From: Microbacterium sp. Se63.02b
Lineage (GTDB): Bacteria; Actinomycetota; Actinomycetes; Actinomycetales; Microbacteriaceae
Length of the DNA: 64,000 nt
Assembly (NCBI RefSeq): GCF_014171575.1
Contig: NZ_CP050453.1
Coordinates: forward strand, 2,852,001-2,916,000
Reading direction: 5' to 3'
Under the pieces are notes generated by a model that did not search any database, had not been told where the DNA came from, and was given only the letters and a program-made list of their open reading frames with translations. Positions 7,532 to 20,027 of this stretch are shown one piece after another. Both the position numbers and the translations under genes were made by a program. The first letter of the stretch is position 1; the number at the start of each line of letters is the position of its first letter.

Positions 7532-8549
7532 CGGCCCCCACCGCACGGCGGAAGGTGACGACCTCGTCACGACGCTTCTTCTCGGCGGCGAGTCCCACCA
7601 GCTCGAAGCGGCGGAACACGCGGCGAGGCAGCGCCGGAAGCTCTGCGGTGAGTCCGCGCGGGGGCTTCGCGAGACCCGCGATCAGGGAGAGATCGGCCCC
7701 CGCTCCCCGCACCTCGATCCGCGCGTAGTCGCTGCGGGTGCGCCAGCGCAGGTACTCCATCTCGCGATACGGGATCGTATGCAGCACGGCATCGACCCTC
7801 ACCCGCAGTTCGTCGTCGCCGAACGCCACGGAGCACGACGCCGTGCGACGTCGAAGGATGGCCGCGAAGAGCAGGTACGCCGGAAGACCGAGCACGACGC
7901 CCATCAGAATGATCGCGATCCGCGCTCCCATCCGCATCACGATGTCATCGAACGCGATCAGCAGCACGACGGCGAAGGCGCCGACGACCACGACGATCGC
8001 GACGATCGCCTGGGTGAGCACGCGCATACGCAGTTCGAGGCCGGGAAAATGCACGATCGAACCGTCGCCGCTCTCGTCGCGCTCCCACGCAGGTGTGACG
8101 GGTGCCGGGCGCTTCTTCGCGTCTCTGCGAGAGAACAGGTCCGTGATGCGGCCGATCACACCGAGCCAGATCCATCCGACCGCCGGGATCGCCGCCATCT
8201 GCAGGACCACGGCGACTCCGCGCACGGATTCCGGAAGCGGTTCGAGAAGGTCACCGCCGAACTCGACGACGAAGGCGACCAGAGCCCCGAGGACGACCGC
8301 CACGGCCACGTGCAGGATCGCGCCGTTGCGTGCCGGAACCATCCCGAGGGTCGCATTCACGAAAGCGAAACCGAAGCACAACCCGCTCACCAGCATGAAC
8401 AGGAAGGGGAAGAAGCCGAGGTCATCGCCCGCGAGCGTGACGGCGATGGCCGCGAGCAGCAGCACAGCCCCGCCCAGCAGCGGATACACGACGAGTGTTC
8501 GGGTCACGGACCGTCGCACGCGGGCGTCGGCGGCGGTCTCTTCGGTCAT
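7503..8549 (-). CDS. multi-pass membrane protein, hypothetical
   Basis: A protein of 348 residues whose N-terminal half has four hydrophobic helices (for example TLVVYPLLGGAVLLLAAIAVTL, FLFMLVSGLCFGFAFV, HVAVAVVLGALVAFVVEF and VVLQMAAIPAVGWIWLGVIG), then a charged loop, two further helices (AIVAIVVVVGAFAVVLLIAF and IAIILMGVVLGLPAYLLFAAIL), and a soluble C-terminal domain of about 110 residues that resembles a PH-like fold by its strand pattern. The ATG at 8549 follows a TAGACT -10-like element so closely that a leaderless message is plausible. No known function. Confidence 0.8.
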   Translation of the reverse strand: MTEETAADARVRRSVTRTLVVYPLLGGAVLLLAAIAVTLAGDDLGFFPFLFMLVSGLCFGFAFVNATLGMVPARNGAILHVAVAVVLGALVAFVVEFGGDLLEPLPESVRGVAVVLQMAAIPAVGWIWLGVIGRITDLFSRRDAKKRPAPVTPAWERDESGDGSIVHFPGLELRMRVLTQAIVAIVVVVGAFAVVLLIAFDDIVMRMGARIAIILMGVVLGLPAYLLFAAILRRRTASCSVAFGDDELRVRVDAVLHTIPYREMEYLRWRTRSDYARIEVRGAGADLSLIAGLAKPPRGLTAELPALPRRVFRRFELVGLAAEKKRRDEVVTFRRAVGAATRPGTPAL

Positions 8550-8640
8550 CGGCATGAGTCTAGAACGGACCGACCTGCATCGACCCGGCGGCGGGCTCGA
8601 CGCGCGGTCCCGAGGCCATCCGGATCCACGCCACCGGGGA

Positions 8641-8678
8641 CCGGCGGCCACCTGGTAGGGGTGACCGGTGGCCGCCGG
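8641..8678. repeat. 12-bp perfect inverted repeat
   Basis: CCGGCGGCCACC at 8641-8652 pairs perfectly with GGTGGCCGCCGG at 8667-8678 around a loop of 14 bases. There is no T-run, so it is not a standard intrinsic terminator. It sits upstream of the membrane protein gene (minus strand) and could act as a transcript end, a protein site or a dispersed intergenic repeat. Confidence 0.7.
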
Positions 8679-9090
8679 CAGCCGAGACGGGAACTGGGGA
8701 CCCCCGCTCGGAGCACCGATGCTACGCCGCGCTGGACGAGCCGCACGGGGGCTTGATCGACGGGACCGGATGAGCTAGACCACGCGTTATACCTTCTCCC
8801 CTCCGCATGCCACAACCCCCGCGCGTCCGATCGCCGTGGCGCCTACTGTCGGAGGACGGGGAGGGATCCCTGCTGGGCCGCAGCCGGAAGGGCAGCGCGG
8901 CTCGGGGTCCGCCGCCCCGGGGCCGGGGGCGCCGAGGCGGCGGATCACACCTCCGCGCACGCACGAGGCCGGGGAGTTCGACCACCTGCCGTGCCGCGCG
9001 GTCGTCGCTCGCGGGGTGCTGAGGCAGCCGGAGGTGCGGGCCGCTTCACTCGGCGTGCACTCGGCACTCGTCCGCTCAGATCCGTGTCCT
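8679..9090. other. intergenic, no gene recognised
   Basis: This stretch is very GC-rich around 8870-8960. Open frames exist on both strands, but their translations are arginine/proline/glycine-rich with no recognisable family and no ribosome site. I see no RNA gene or repeat here. Confidence 0.5.
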
Positions 9091-9138
9091 GCTCATATGA
9101 GCGGGGGTCGTTGCATTCTGCAAACAGCTGACTATCGT
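9091..9138 (+). promoter_or_regulatory. promoter with palindromic operator for the sugar-binding protein gene
   Basis: GCTCATATGAGC at 9091-9102 is a perfect 12-base palindrome. Nine bases later come TTGCAT (9111-9116, -35 type) and TATCGT (9133-9138, -10 type) with a 16-base spacer. A second small inverted repeat, TTGCA-TTC-TGCAA, overlaps the -35 element (9111-9123). The layout suggests a regulated sugar promoter, for example by a LacI- or DeoR-type repressor; no such regulator gene is next to it. Confidence 0.5.
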
Positions 9139-9211
9139 CTGGTGTCGCCTCCCCGGAGCGACATCTCACTGGCGGACCCATGCAGCATGCCTCGACGACG
9201 AAGGAACACAC

Positions 9212-10276
9212 ATGAAGCGCACACTCAGGACCACGATCGCCGGCACGGTGGCCATCGCGGCGACATTGACCGCCCTGACCGGGTGCGGCAGCGGCGACCC
9301 CGATGCGGGAGGCGACACCATCACCGTCGGCGTCACCGTCTACGACATGTCGTCGTTCATCACCCAGGGCAAGGAGGGGATGGAGGCCTACGCCGACGCC
9401 AACCACATCCATCTGGAGTGGAATTCCGCCGGAGGCGACGTCTCCACCCAGGCCGACCAGGTGGATCAGTACGTGACCGCAGGCGTCGACGCCATCATCA
9501 TCGTTCCGGTGCAGGCCGACTCGCTGTCCCCGCAGGTCAAGGCCGCCAAAGCCGCGCACATCCCCGTCATCGCCGTCAACACCTCGCTCGCCGGTGTCGA
9601 TGTCGACGCCAGCGTCCAGCCCGACGACGTGGCCGCAGGGAAGCAGGAGGCTCAGCAGATGGTCGAGGCCCTCGGCGGCAAGGGCAACGTCGTCGTCTTC
9701 GAGGGCCCGCTCGGATCCTCGCCGCAACTCGACCGGGGCGAAGGCATCCACGCGATTCTCGATGAGAACACCGGACTCCACGTCCTCGCGGAGGACACCG
9801 CGAACTGGAAGCGAGACGAAGCCGTCAACAAGATGAAGAACTGGATCTCCGCGTTCGGCGACGACATCGACGGCGTCATCTCGCAGAACGACGACATGGC
9901 GCTCGGAGCCATTCAAGCGCTCCGAGAAGCGGGCCTCTCCGGCGTGAAGGTCGTCGGCATCGACGGCATCGAAGACGGGCTCGACGCCGTCGCGGCCGGC
10001 GACATGATCGGCACCTCGTTGCAGCACGGAACCGTGGAACTCGCGTCCGGCCTCGCTGTCGCCGCCAAGACCGTCCGCGGCGAAGAAGTCGATCAGAACC
10101 CGATCTACGTCATGCCGGCGATCGACTCCGGCAACGTCGACGCCGCGAAGAAGAACGTGGTGACCGGACGCACGAAATTCCTCAAGGCGCTTCCCGCGCT
10201 CGTCGACGAGAACGTCGCCGCCGGCGACATCGCGTACGAGGGCCTACCGGGACAGAGCCGCGAGGACGCGTCATGA
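9212..10276 (+). CDS. sugar ABC transporter substrate-binding lipoprotein
   Basis: A secreted lipoprotein of 354 residues of the ribose/xylose-type periplasmic binding protein family. Residues 1-27 form a lipoprotein signal peptide with the lipobox LTGC, so Cys27 would be lipidated and the protein tethered outside the membrane. The body has the family segments [58 protein letters not shown] and [23 protein letters not shown]. The ribosome site is AAGGA eight bases before ATG. Matching ABC permease and ATPase genes are absent here. A short ORF and a polyol-type dehydrogenase follow, pointing to a sugar alcohol as ligand. Confidence 0.93.
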   Translation: MKRTLRTTIAGTVAIAATLTALTGCGSGDPDAGGDTITVGVTVYDMSSFITQGKEGMEAYADANHIHLEWNSAGGDVSTQADQVDQYVTAGVDAIIIVPVQADSLSPQVKAAKAAHIPVIAVNTSLAGVDVDASVQPDDVAAGKQEAQQMVEALGGKGNVVVFEGPLGSSPQLDRGEGIHAILDENTGLHVLAEDTANWKRDEAVNKMKNWISAFGDDIDGVISQNDDMALGAIQALREAGLSGVKVVGIDGIEDGLDAVAAGDMIGTSLQHGTVELASGLAVAAKTVRGEEVDQNPIYVMPAIDSGNVDAAKKNVVTGRTKFLKALPALVDENVAAGDIAYEGLPGQSREDAS

Positions 10277-10386
10277 CAACGCTCTGCAACGCCCCCGGGG
10301 TCATCGTGGTCGTCGATGTGGGCGTCGCAGCCGACGGGCGCGCGGCGTATCCGCACATCGTCATCGAAGAACTCGAGGAGAAGTGA
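10273..10386 (+). CDS. small ORF of 37 codons between binding protein and dehydrogenase
   Basis: The ORF starts with an ATG that overlaps the stop of the binding protein gene (ATGA), has a GAGGA ribosome site six bases upstream, and ends two bases before the next gene's start. The product ([17 protein letters not shown] at its start, [11 protein letters not shown] at its end) has the look of one beta strand and a charged tail and matches no family I know. It may be the joined remnant of larger genes (such as transporter subunits) removed by an internal deletion, or a true small protein. Confidence 0.5.
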   Translation: MTTLCNAPGVIVVVDVGVAADGRAAYPHIVIEELEEK

Positions 10387-10388
10387 TC

Positions 10389-11131
10389 ATGGAATCGACA
10401 TTCGCGGGCAGGATCGCCGTCGTCACCGGGGCCGCGAGCGGCATCGGTTACACCGTCGCGCATCACCTCGCCGAGCGCGGCGCACGAATCGTCGGAGTCG
10501 ACATCGACCAAAGAATCGCCGTCTTGGTCGATGCACTCCCCGGCGCAGAACACCTCGGCATCGTGACGGACCTCACCGATCCGGCGGCCGCGACCGCGGC
10601 GATCGCGCAGACGGTCGAGACCGTGGGAGTTCCGCACATCCTGGTGAACTCAGCGGGCCTCGCGCTCCTCGACCCGGCCGTCGACGTCACTCCCGACAGG
10701 TGGCGGCTCACGGTGGACGTCAACCTCGGCGGCACCTTCTACATGGCTCAGGCCGCCGGCCGCGTCATGCTCGAAGCCGGTTACGGGCGCATCATCAACC
10801 TCGCCTCGCAAGCCGCGGTGATCGGCCTCGACCAGCACGCGGCCTACTGCGCCAGCAAGGCCGCGGTGCTGGGACTCACCCGAGTGCTCTCCCTGGAGTG
10901 GGCACGCCACGGCATCACCGTGAACGCCGTCTCCCCACCGTCGTGGAGACGCCTCGGAAAAAAGCGGCGTGGGCCGGCGAGAAGGGCGAGAAGGCCAAGC
11001 GGGACATTCCCGTCGGCCGGTTCGCGCAGCCCGAGGAGGTCGCCGCGCTCATCGCCTTCCTCGCCAGCGACGACGCCGCCATGATCACGGGAAGCAACCA
11101 CCTCATCGATGGTGGCTTCACCGCGATCTGA
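10389..11131 (+). CDS. SDR family oxidoreductase, polyol (threitol-type) dehydrogenase; frameshifted near 10940
   Basis: An NAD(P)-dependent short-chain dehydrogenase of about 247 residues. The start ATG at 10389 has a GAGGAG ribosome site. The cofactor loop is [10 protein letters not shown], the structural motif is LVNSAG, the catalytic Ser is in NLASQAAV, and the catalytic Tyr and Lys are in YCASKAAV. The frame breaks in a run of C near 10938, where the expected SPTVVETP is read as SPPSWR; the rest ([39 protein letters not shown]) continues in another frame. It follows a sugar-binding lipoprotein, so oxidation of an imported polyol such as threitol or erythritol is likely. Confidence 0.88.
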
Positions 11132-11533
11132 CCGACTCTGCGTGACCGTGCGCCCCGCGGATCTACAGCGACTGTGCCGCGTCGACAATCCTGGCGTAGA
11201 TATGTAGCACCTGGCTCAAGGGAACGCTGAAGACAGTGCGGGCCGCCAACTCCAAGATGCGTCGCAGAAGTTGGCACAGTCTTGGAGCCGCGATACTCAA
11301 GGCGTTTCAACTACATCGAATCCACGCGGCTCGTGCCCACTGATGCGTCGCAATTGTCGGAGGGATTCAACTCCAGCAGGTAGTTAGAGGCGTTTCCCCA
11401 AGCCCCCGGTCGGCCGTCGAGCGAGATATCAGAGCGCGCGGGCGCGCCCGGCGGAGCGCACCTGCACTTCAAACTCGCCTCTCCGACGAGCTGGTGTGCC
11501 AATATAAAGCCACAAACGGCTGGGGGATGTGGC
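11132..11533. other. intergenic, left edge of accessory island
   Basis: No gene is recognised. The base composition drops visibly relative to the SDR gene, marking the start of an accessory region that runs to about 16.75 kb. A TATAAA at 11503-11508 about 26 bases before the OLD-family start could be a -10 element for that gene. No tRNA, integrase or direct repeat marks the boundary. Confidence 0.45.
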
Positions 11534-13542
11534 ATGCAGTTGTCGAAGATCGAGTTCAACGGGTTCAAGCGGCTCGACCAGACATCCTGCAATGTGGACG
11601 GCCAGACCATCGCGTTCATCGGACCAAACGAAGCAGGAAAGACCAGCGTTCTGCGAGGACTTGCCTGGCTCACTGACGAGTCTGAGGATCCTGCACTGCC
11701 AATCCGGGATCAGAATCGACGCCAGCGTCCGGCGGACGACGCACTGGTCGTCCGCGCCTACTACCGTGTTGAAGCCGATGACATCGAAGCGTTGAGACAG
11801 CTAGATCTGGACACTGACCGCCCTGTCTCTCTCAAGACAGTCACTCAGTTCCGACTCAATCGTCAGAAGAACGGCCAGCAGACCACCGGCATCGAATCGA
11901 CCGTGAAGCGGAATCCTCGCCCATTCGAGCTCGCCTCGAAGCTGCTCGCCAAAGCGGCCAGTCGGATGGAGGCCGCGTATGACGTTCTCGAGGACCTCGA
12001 GATCGATGACCCGAACGACGCTATCGAAGCGGCAGAGCATTCCCTCGACCCATCGGACTCGGTCTGGACCGCGCAACGCGTCGCACCATTACGTGTCGCG
12101 GCCGATGTTCTCACCACTCTTGCGAACGAGATCGACCAGCAGGACTCCAAACCGCGAGGTCTTACCGCGCTGCGCACAGCCAGCGAGAACGCAGCAACCG
12201 CACTCCGGGCCGCTGCAGTGTCAGGCGAGCGTGCGCACCCGAAGGACACGATCCGCGCAGCCCTCAAACAACGCGTGCCGAAGTTCCTCCTGTTCGGAGA
12301 CAATGACCGAGAGCTATCTGAGTCTTACCATCTTGAAGACACATCGCTGCGAGAGAATCCTCCGTCTCCCTTAGTGAACCTCGTCAGCGTCGCGGGGACC
12401 AGCGTGGAAGACATCTGGTCTGCCACGACTGGCGGCGACCCGGCCACCATGCGGACGCTGGAGCATCGTATGAACGAAACACTCCGCGCGCGACTCCAGC
12501 CGATGTGGACGCAGTCCGAACTCACCGTCCAGTTGAGACTCAACCAGGGCGGCGTGTTGAGGTCAACATTCTGGAGCTGGATAGCCCCGACTATGTGGTC
12601 ACACCGATTGCTGAGCGCAGCGATGGCCTAAGAACCTTCCTCGGACTCGTCTGCTTCCTTCTCGCCGCCAACCTCGATGTCCCACCGGTACTCCTCGTCG
12701 ACGAGGCAGAGCGAAACCTCCACTACGACGCTCAAGCAGACCTCGTGCGCGTGCTTACCCACGAGCTCAGAGTTCACAAAGTGCTCTACACGACGCACTC
12801 GCCCGGATGTCTACCCCTCGATCTGGGGACCGGGATCCGGGTGGTCTCACGCAATCCCGATGACCCCGGGACGAGCATCCTCTCGAACAACTTCTGGACG
12901 AATGAACATCCGGGCTTCTCGCACCTGTTGTTCGCGATGGGCGCTGAGGCAGCCGCCTTCTCGGCCTTCCGCCGCGCGGTGCTCGCGGAGGGAGTCAGCG
13001 AAATGATCTTGCTTCCCACCCTCTTGCGCAACGCGACCGACGGGTCTCAGCTCGACTTCCAGGTTGCCTTCGGGCTCTCCAATCTTTCGGCACCGAGAGC
13101 CATCAGTTCCGTCGCGCTCATCACGACATTCTTGGTCGACGGAGATGGATCAGGCGACATCAAGAAGAGGCAGCTTGAAGCTGAAGGTGTTCCGCGAAGT
13201 CACATCTTTCAACTGCCCAAGGGTAAGGCCATAGAAGACCTCATCGACCGCGCGACTTACGTCGAGACCGTGAACGAGGTGCTGGCCGAGCAAGGAAAGT
13301 CGATCCCTTTGAAAGACCTCGCGACGAAGGTGACCGTTGCGAGGGCCGTCGACGACTACGCCAAGAGCCACCTTGGACTCCCGAACGGCGTGGGGCACAA
13401 GATCGTGGCCTCTCGTCTCGCGAGCCAAGGCAGCGCGCTTCCGTTGAGCGCGGTTGGGAAGCGGTACCTGTCGAGTTTGCGGCCACAGCTCGAAGCCGCT
13501 TTCAGGACCCACTACACCCTGTTTCCCAGCGCACCCAACTAG
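11534..13542 (+). CDS. OLD family ATP-dependent nuclease (AAA + TOPRIM), frameshifted near 12550
   Basis: About 669 residues when joined. The N-terminal SMC/RecF-like ATPase opens MQLSKIEFNGFKRLDQT and has Walker A GPNEAGKTS at residues 30-38. After the break, PPVLLVDEAERNLHYDAQADL is Walker B with the following loop, and VLYTTHSPGCLPLDLG is the usual His switch. The C-terminal third is a TOPRIM nuclease: AEGVSEMILLPTLL gives the conserved Glu and LVDGDGSGD gives the acidic DxD. Single-gene OLD proteins of this kind (P2 OLD is the classic) act in phage exclusion; no UvrD-like GajB partner follows, so it is not a Gabija pair. The single break near 12545-12560 is likely an indel. Confidence 0.85.
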
Positions 13543-13557
13543 CGCGCGACCAAATAG

Positions 13558-14029
13558 CTACTCCTCTCGATACCACACGAGGTTCTCGGTCTGCGTTCCC
13601 ACGCGAACCGTCTTTCGTCGATACCAGCGAATGAATGGCAGCGCACGCCACCGCACCACCGCCTTTAACGAGCGTGGGTCGACTTTGCCGTCTGCCCAGA
13701 TACCGCTACCTTCCCCCTAGGTCGACGAAAGGGGTGACCATGAACTCTTGGTCGTGCGACTCATCGGGCTTCAGCGTCCCAATCGTCCATACTTCGTCCA
13801 AGCCATCACCTGGCAAGACTCGGATCCGAACGTCCCAGGCCTCGCCGTTGCCTCGATTGGATACACGGATGCGCCACCGTGGTTGCGATGTCTCGCTGTT
13901 GTCCTTCAGATCGCTGAACTCCACGCGAATGAACGGGCGCTGTCGCCATGCCAGTGTAATGAAGATGGCGACCGCGGAAAGGGCTAACGCAGTCGTAGAA
14001 ATCAGTTCGCTGAGGGACATGATTGACAC
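13558..14029 (-). CDS. membrane-anchored small protein of the accessory island (frameshifted near 13715)
   Basis: The first 107 residues have one N-terminal membrane helix (LISTTALALSAVAIFITLAW) followed by a beta-rich domain (FIRVEFSDLKDN, WRIRVSNRGNGEAWDVRIRV). This frame stops at 13706, but the neighbouring frame continues with GSGIWADGKVDPRSLKAVV and on to a stop at 13558, sharing the basic, tryptophan-rich style of the first part. I therefore read one protein of about 157 residues with a single-base indel in the run GGGGGAAGG near 13715. It ends 15 bases from the convergent OLD gene. The fold resembles small immunoglobulin-like membrane proteins of phage-defence regions; the function is unknown. 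Confidence 0.6.
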
Positions 14030-14089
14030 TGTCCCAGATTCACGGACCGAACGTAGCGTTACCCAAGTCGCGGATCACGGGCGACGCAA

Positions 14090-14395
14090 TCAGTGCTTGG
14101 TGTCTCTCGCGGAAGACTGGTTCCCCGGGTACACCGTGTCGGCGTCCCGGATCGTCCCGTCGCGACGATGGATGTAGACCTGACCTCCGCCCGCACCGGA
14201 CACTTGGGCCTTCGCACGCGCCTCCGCTTCCTTCTGCGTCGATACCGTGTCGGTCACCTTGCCTTGGCTCGTGACCTTGAAGCCGTCGCGTCTATAGCTC
14301 CCCTGCGTCCGGCGCGAGAGACCTGGGGGCGGCATGGCCAAGTTATCCAAGGCCGGTCCGACGCCTGTCGCCCGGATCGTCGCATGCCACGTCAA
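14090..14395 (-). CDS. DUF2188 domain-containing protein
   Basis: A small protein of up to 101 residues. The C-terminal 65 match the DUF2188 pattern: a strand (DGFKVTSQGKVTDTVSTQKEAEARAKAQVS) and then QVYIHRRDGTIRDADTVYPGN. The family is widespread, short, and of unknown function, often near defence or restriction genes. A TTG at 14395 gives the longest frame; an ATG at 14335 (MPPPGLSRRTQG) may be the real start. It lies between two other minus-strand genes and may share their transcript. Confidence 0.7.
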   Translation of the reverse strand: MTWHATIRATGVGPALDNLAMPPPGLSRRTQGSYRRDGFKVTSQGKVTDTVSTQKEAEARAKAQVSGAGGGQVYIHRRDGTIRDADTVYPGNQSSARDTKH

Positions 14396-14417
14396 GCCGC
14401 TGACGCTGTGAAGGCTG

Positions 14418-15311
14418 TCAGAGCAGCGCCATTACCTGCGGAATCTGGGTCGCCAGGTGTCCGCCGAGCGCTCCCGCGGCGGTGTCGTTCAGGAACCCTG
14501 CGATGCTACTTAGCGCTCGCTTCACCCGTGACTTCTCCTCAGCGGCGACGCCTTCACGAGCATCCTCCACCAGCGGTGCGATGGCGTCACCGACCTTGTC
14601 GGGAAGCGCCGCCATCGACTGCCCCACTATCTCTAGCAGTCGCGTCACCTCATCAGCCCAGGACGCCTGGATCGTCGCCGTTTGAGTGACGTTCGAACTG
14701 CCGACGGAGACATTGGTGCTGTCTGTGATGTGGGTGGTGACATGGCTTACGGTGGCCACGCGGTCGAGGTCGCGCACCGAGCGCTTGTGCTCTACTGTCT
14801 TCCGCCCCGTCTCCGTCATGTCGAGACTTCCCGGCTCGAGGAGGTCTTTCGCGTGCAGGCGCGAGGTCGCCTTCTCTACTTCGCCCTCGGTGTACGCGAT
14901 TCCGAGATACCCGAACTTTGCATCGAGGAAGTCGCGGGCGACGGGGACAACACCTTCGATCTCGACACGCGTGTACAGCCACCGCAGATAGTCGTCTTCG
15001 AGCGCTAGCAGCCGGTCGACAGGGTCTCGCCTGTCACGCTCGAACTGCGCGGCCAGATCTTTCCCCCTAGGGCGCACGAAGACCGCCGCCAGACCACCCA
15101 TCGTGAAGATCCCTTTCACGAGATCTTGTTGCTCCATGAGCTTCACATGGTCGTCGAGCGCGCCGGCCGTCACGCCGAGCGACCCGGGGAGCGCGTCAAG
15201 GAGCGCACGACCGCCGACATCACCGTTGGAGGTGCGGGCCGCCATCTCGGCTGCGATGGAGAGAATGCTCAGTCGAGTGACCATCTCCGGCTGAAGGACT
15301 GTCATGCTCAC
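14418..15311 (-). CDS. hypothetical protein of 297 residues, accessory island
   Basis: Not recognised. The N-terminal 110 residues look like a winged-helix region (LDALPGSLGVTAGALDDHVKLMEQQDLVKG). The middle has a second helical domain that reads like another winged helix (TEGEVEKATSRLHAKDLLEP, MTETGRKTVEHKRSV). It is followed by a low-complexity beta stretch rich in Thr, Ser and Val (THITDSTNVSVGSSNVTQTA), and then by a helical C-terminal domain of about 90 residues. Stretches of the form TNVSVGSSNVTQ precede effector domains in some abortive-infection proteins, but no catalytic motif is visible. It heads a likely three-gene minus-strand unit with the DUF2188 and membrane-anchored genes. Confidence 0.65.
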   Translation of the reverse strand: MSMTVLQPEMVTRLSILSIAAEMAARTSNGDVGGRALLDALPGSLGVTAGALDDHVKLMEQQDLVKGIFTMGGLAAVFVRPRGKDLAAQFERDRRDPVDRLLALEDDYLRWLYTRVEIEGVVPVARDFLDAKFGYLGIAYTEGEVEKATSRLHAKDLLEPGSLDMTETGRKTVEHKRSVRDLDRVATVSHVTTHITDSTNVSVGSSNVTQTATIQASWADEVTRLLEIVGQSMAALPDKVGDAIAPLVEDAREGVAAEEKSRVKRALSSIAGFLNDTAAGALGGHLATQIPQVMALL

Positions 15312-16061
15312 AGGCTAACGGCAGGTGCGGACATCCGGGACGGAAGGCGACGGCCACGACCGTGGGTGTCACCACTGGCACATAGGGCCTCGTCTGGAGC
15401 CCCCATGAAGCAGCCGGCACTCCTACTCCGCCTCCCCGGGAGCGCCCGACATGGCCTATGCCCACGGTCTACTCTCCGGGGAGCTTCTATCGGCTCGACG
15501 TCGGCCCGCACCGTTTCGCAGGGTCGTTAGCCTTCCCGGCGGCCACTACCTTGGCACCTTGCACGACATGGTGAAAGGCGACAGTTCCGGTGAAGGTTGC
15601 GAAGTCCACCTGGGACGCGCCGATAGGCATTGCCGGCTACCCCGTTTCTCGGTCGATGGTACGGTCGCCGGAGCTCGTGCGGGACACCTCAAACTCCAAA
15701 ACTGAGATGCTCCGGATTGCTTCGCCTAGGTGGAACCCAGGCGATCCGCAACCTGTGTCCTAGACAGTGCAACGGGAGGGTCAGCCGACTCACGCAAGGC
15801 AGGTTCGCACCGTGCCTCTGACCTTCAGCCGCACTCCGCCTACGCCTACGCCTACGCCGCAAACGCTATTCATCTTATTTCATTTTCGGGAAATGTGTTT
15901 GCTGCGACGGGAACCACGCAGGTCGGAACCATCCCCGCGCTGAGCGTGTGCGACGGGCGGGAGGATCTCGTGGGCTCCAGCGGACGGCGATGACGAGACG
16001 ACGCTCGGCGTTTCAATATCACTACGCGCGGTGCGATGCCGCATCGACGAACGTCGTCGAC
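15312..16061. other. non-coding or decayed stretch in the accessory island
   Basis: I find no convincing gene in about 750 bases. A frame of 84 codons at 15451-15705 on the plus strand has no ribosome site or family. Base composition is mixed, with an AT-rich patch near 15860-15900. The stretch could be decayed genes of the island or a long 5' region of the AbiF unit. Confidence 0.45.
15838..15858. repeat. hexamer tandem repeat (GCCTAC)x3.5
   Basis: Three complete copies of GCCTAC and a partial fourth stand in a row. It lies in non-coding sequence, so a coding phase-variation role is unlikely; it may be a chance microsatellite. Confidence 0.6.
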
Positions 16062-16091
16062 TTGAGTGATGTCTGTGGCTCCCTCTAGACT
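16062..16091 (+). promoter_or_regulatory. sigma-70 type promoter for the AbiF-associated RNA
   Basis: TTGAGT at 16062-16067 (four of six matches to TTGACA, with TTGA intact) and TAGACT at 16086-16091 (four of six matches to TATAAT) are separated by 18 bases. A start of transcription near 16098 would place the promoter directly before a small structured RNA. It could drive both that RNA and, by read-through, the toxin gene. Confidence 0.5.
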
Positions 16092-16097
16092 GAAATC

Positions 16098-16147
16098 ACC
16101 AGTCCCCCGCCGCCTCTCAACGATGCGCACTGCGGGGGTCCTTTTTT
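16098..16147 (+). ncRNA. abiF-type small RNA (candidate RNA antitoxin)
   Basis: The predicted RNA of about 50 bases runs from the inferred start near 16098 to a run of six U at 16142-16147, which stops 10 bases before the first ATG of the AbiF gene. CCCCCGC (16104-16110) pairs perfectly with GCGGGGG (16132-16138). The 21-base loop contains the single-stranded core CUCUCAACGAU flanked by CGC and GCG that can extend the pairing. Known of the family: AbiF (Abi_2, HEPN) genes are stably preceded by a conserved short RNA (the abiF RNA motif) that acts as RNA antitoxin, and AbiF is considered an ancestor of Cas13. Position, size and terminator-like 3' end all fit. An ordinary terminator is the alternative. 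Confidence 0.6.
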
Positions 16148-16157
16148 GCGAGGCGGC

Positions 16158-19785
<3,628 letters not shown>

Positions 19786-20027
19786 TGCCGGAGTGTCCTT
19801 TTAGAACTCCCGTTGTTTGAACTGTTGGTGTTGTTCTTTTCTGTCCGTTCAAGCTCAAGAGTCGCCACAGTTTTTCCAATTCATTTTTCGGCCAATTTAT
19901 TTGTCGGTATGTGCAAAACAAAGACCGGCTTCGCTTTCACATCTGTTCACAATACTGATCCGGCTTTTCGTTTGAGAAGGCGGACAGCAATTTAATTTCG
20001 TTGTTGAACCCTGTATGGGCTCAGAAG

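Noticed and set aside
8807..9022. Plus-strand frame in the GC-rich spacer before the sugar-binding protein
   Set aside because: The product is Arg/Gly/Pro-rich low complexity with no ribosome site and no family.
16104..16147. The stem-loop before AbiF as an ordinary intrinsic terminator
   Set aside because: There is no convincing gene upstream on the plus strand that would need it, it has its own promoter, and it stands right before an Abi_2 gene where a small RNA is known; kept as an alternative only.
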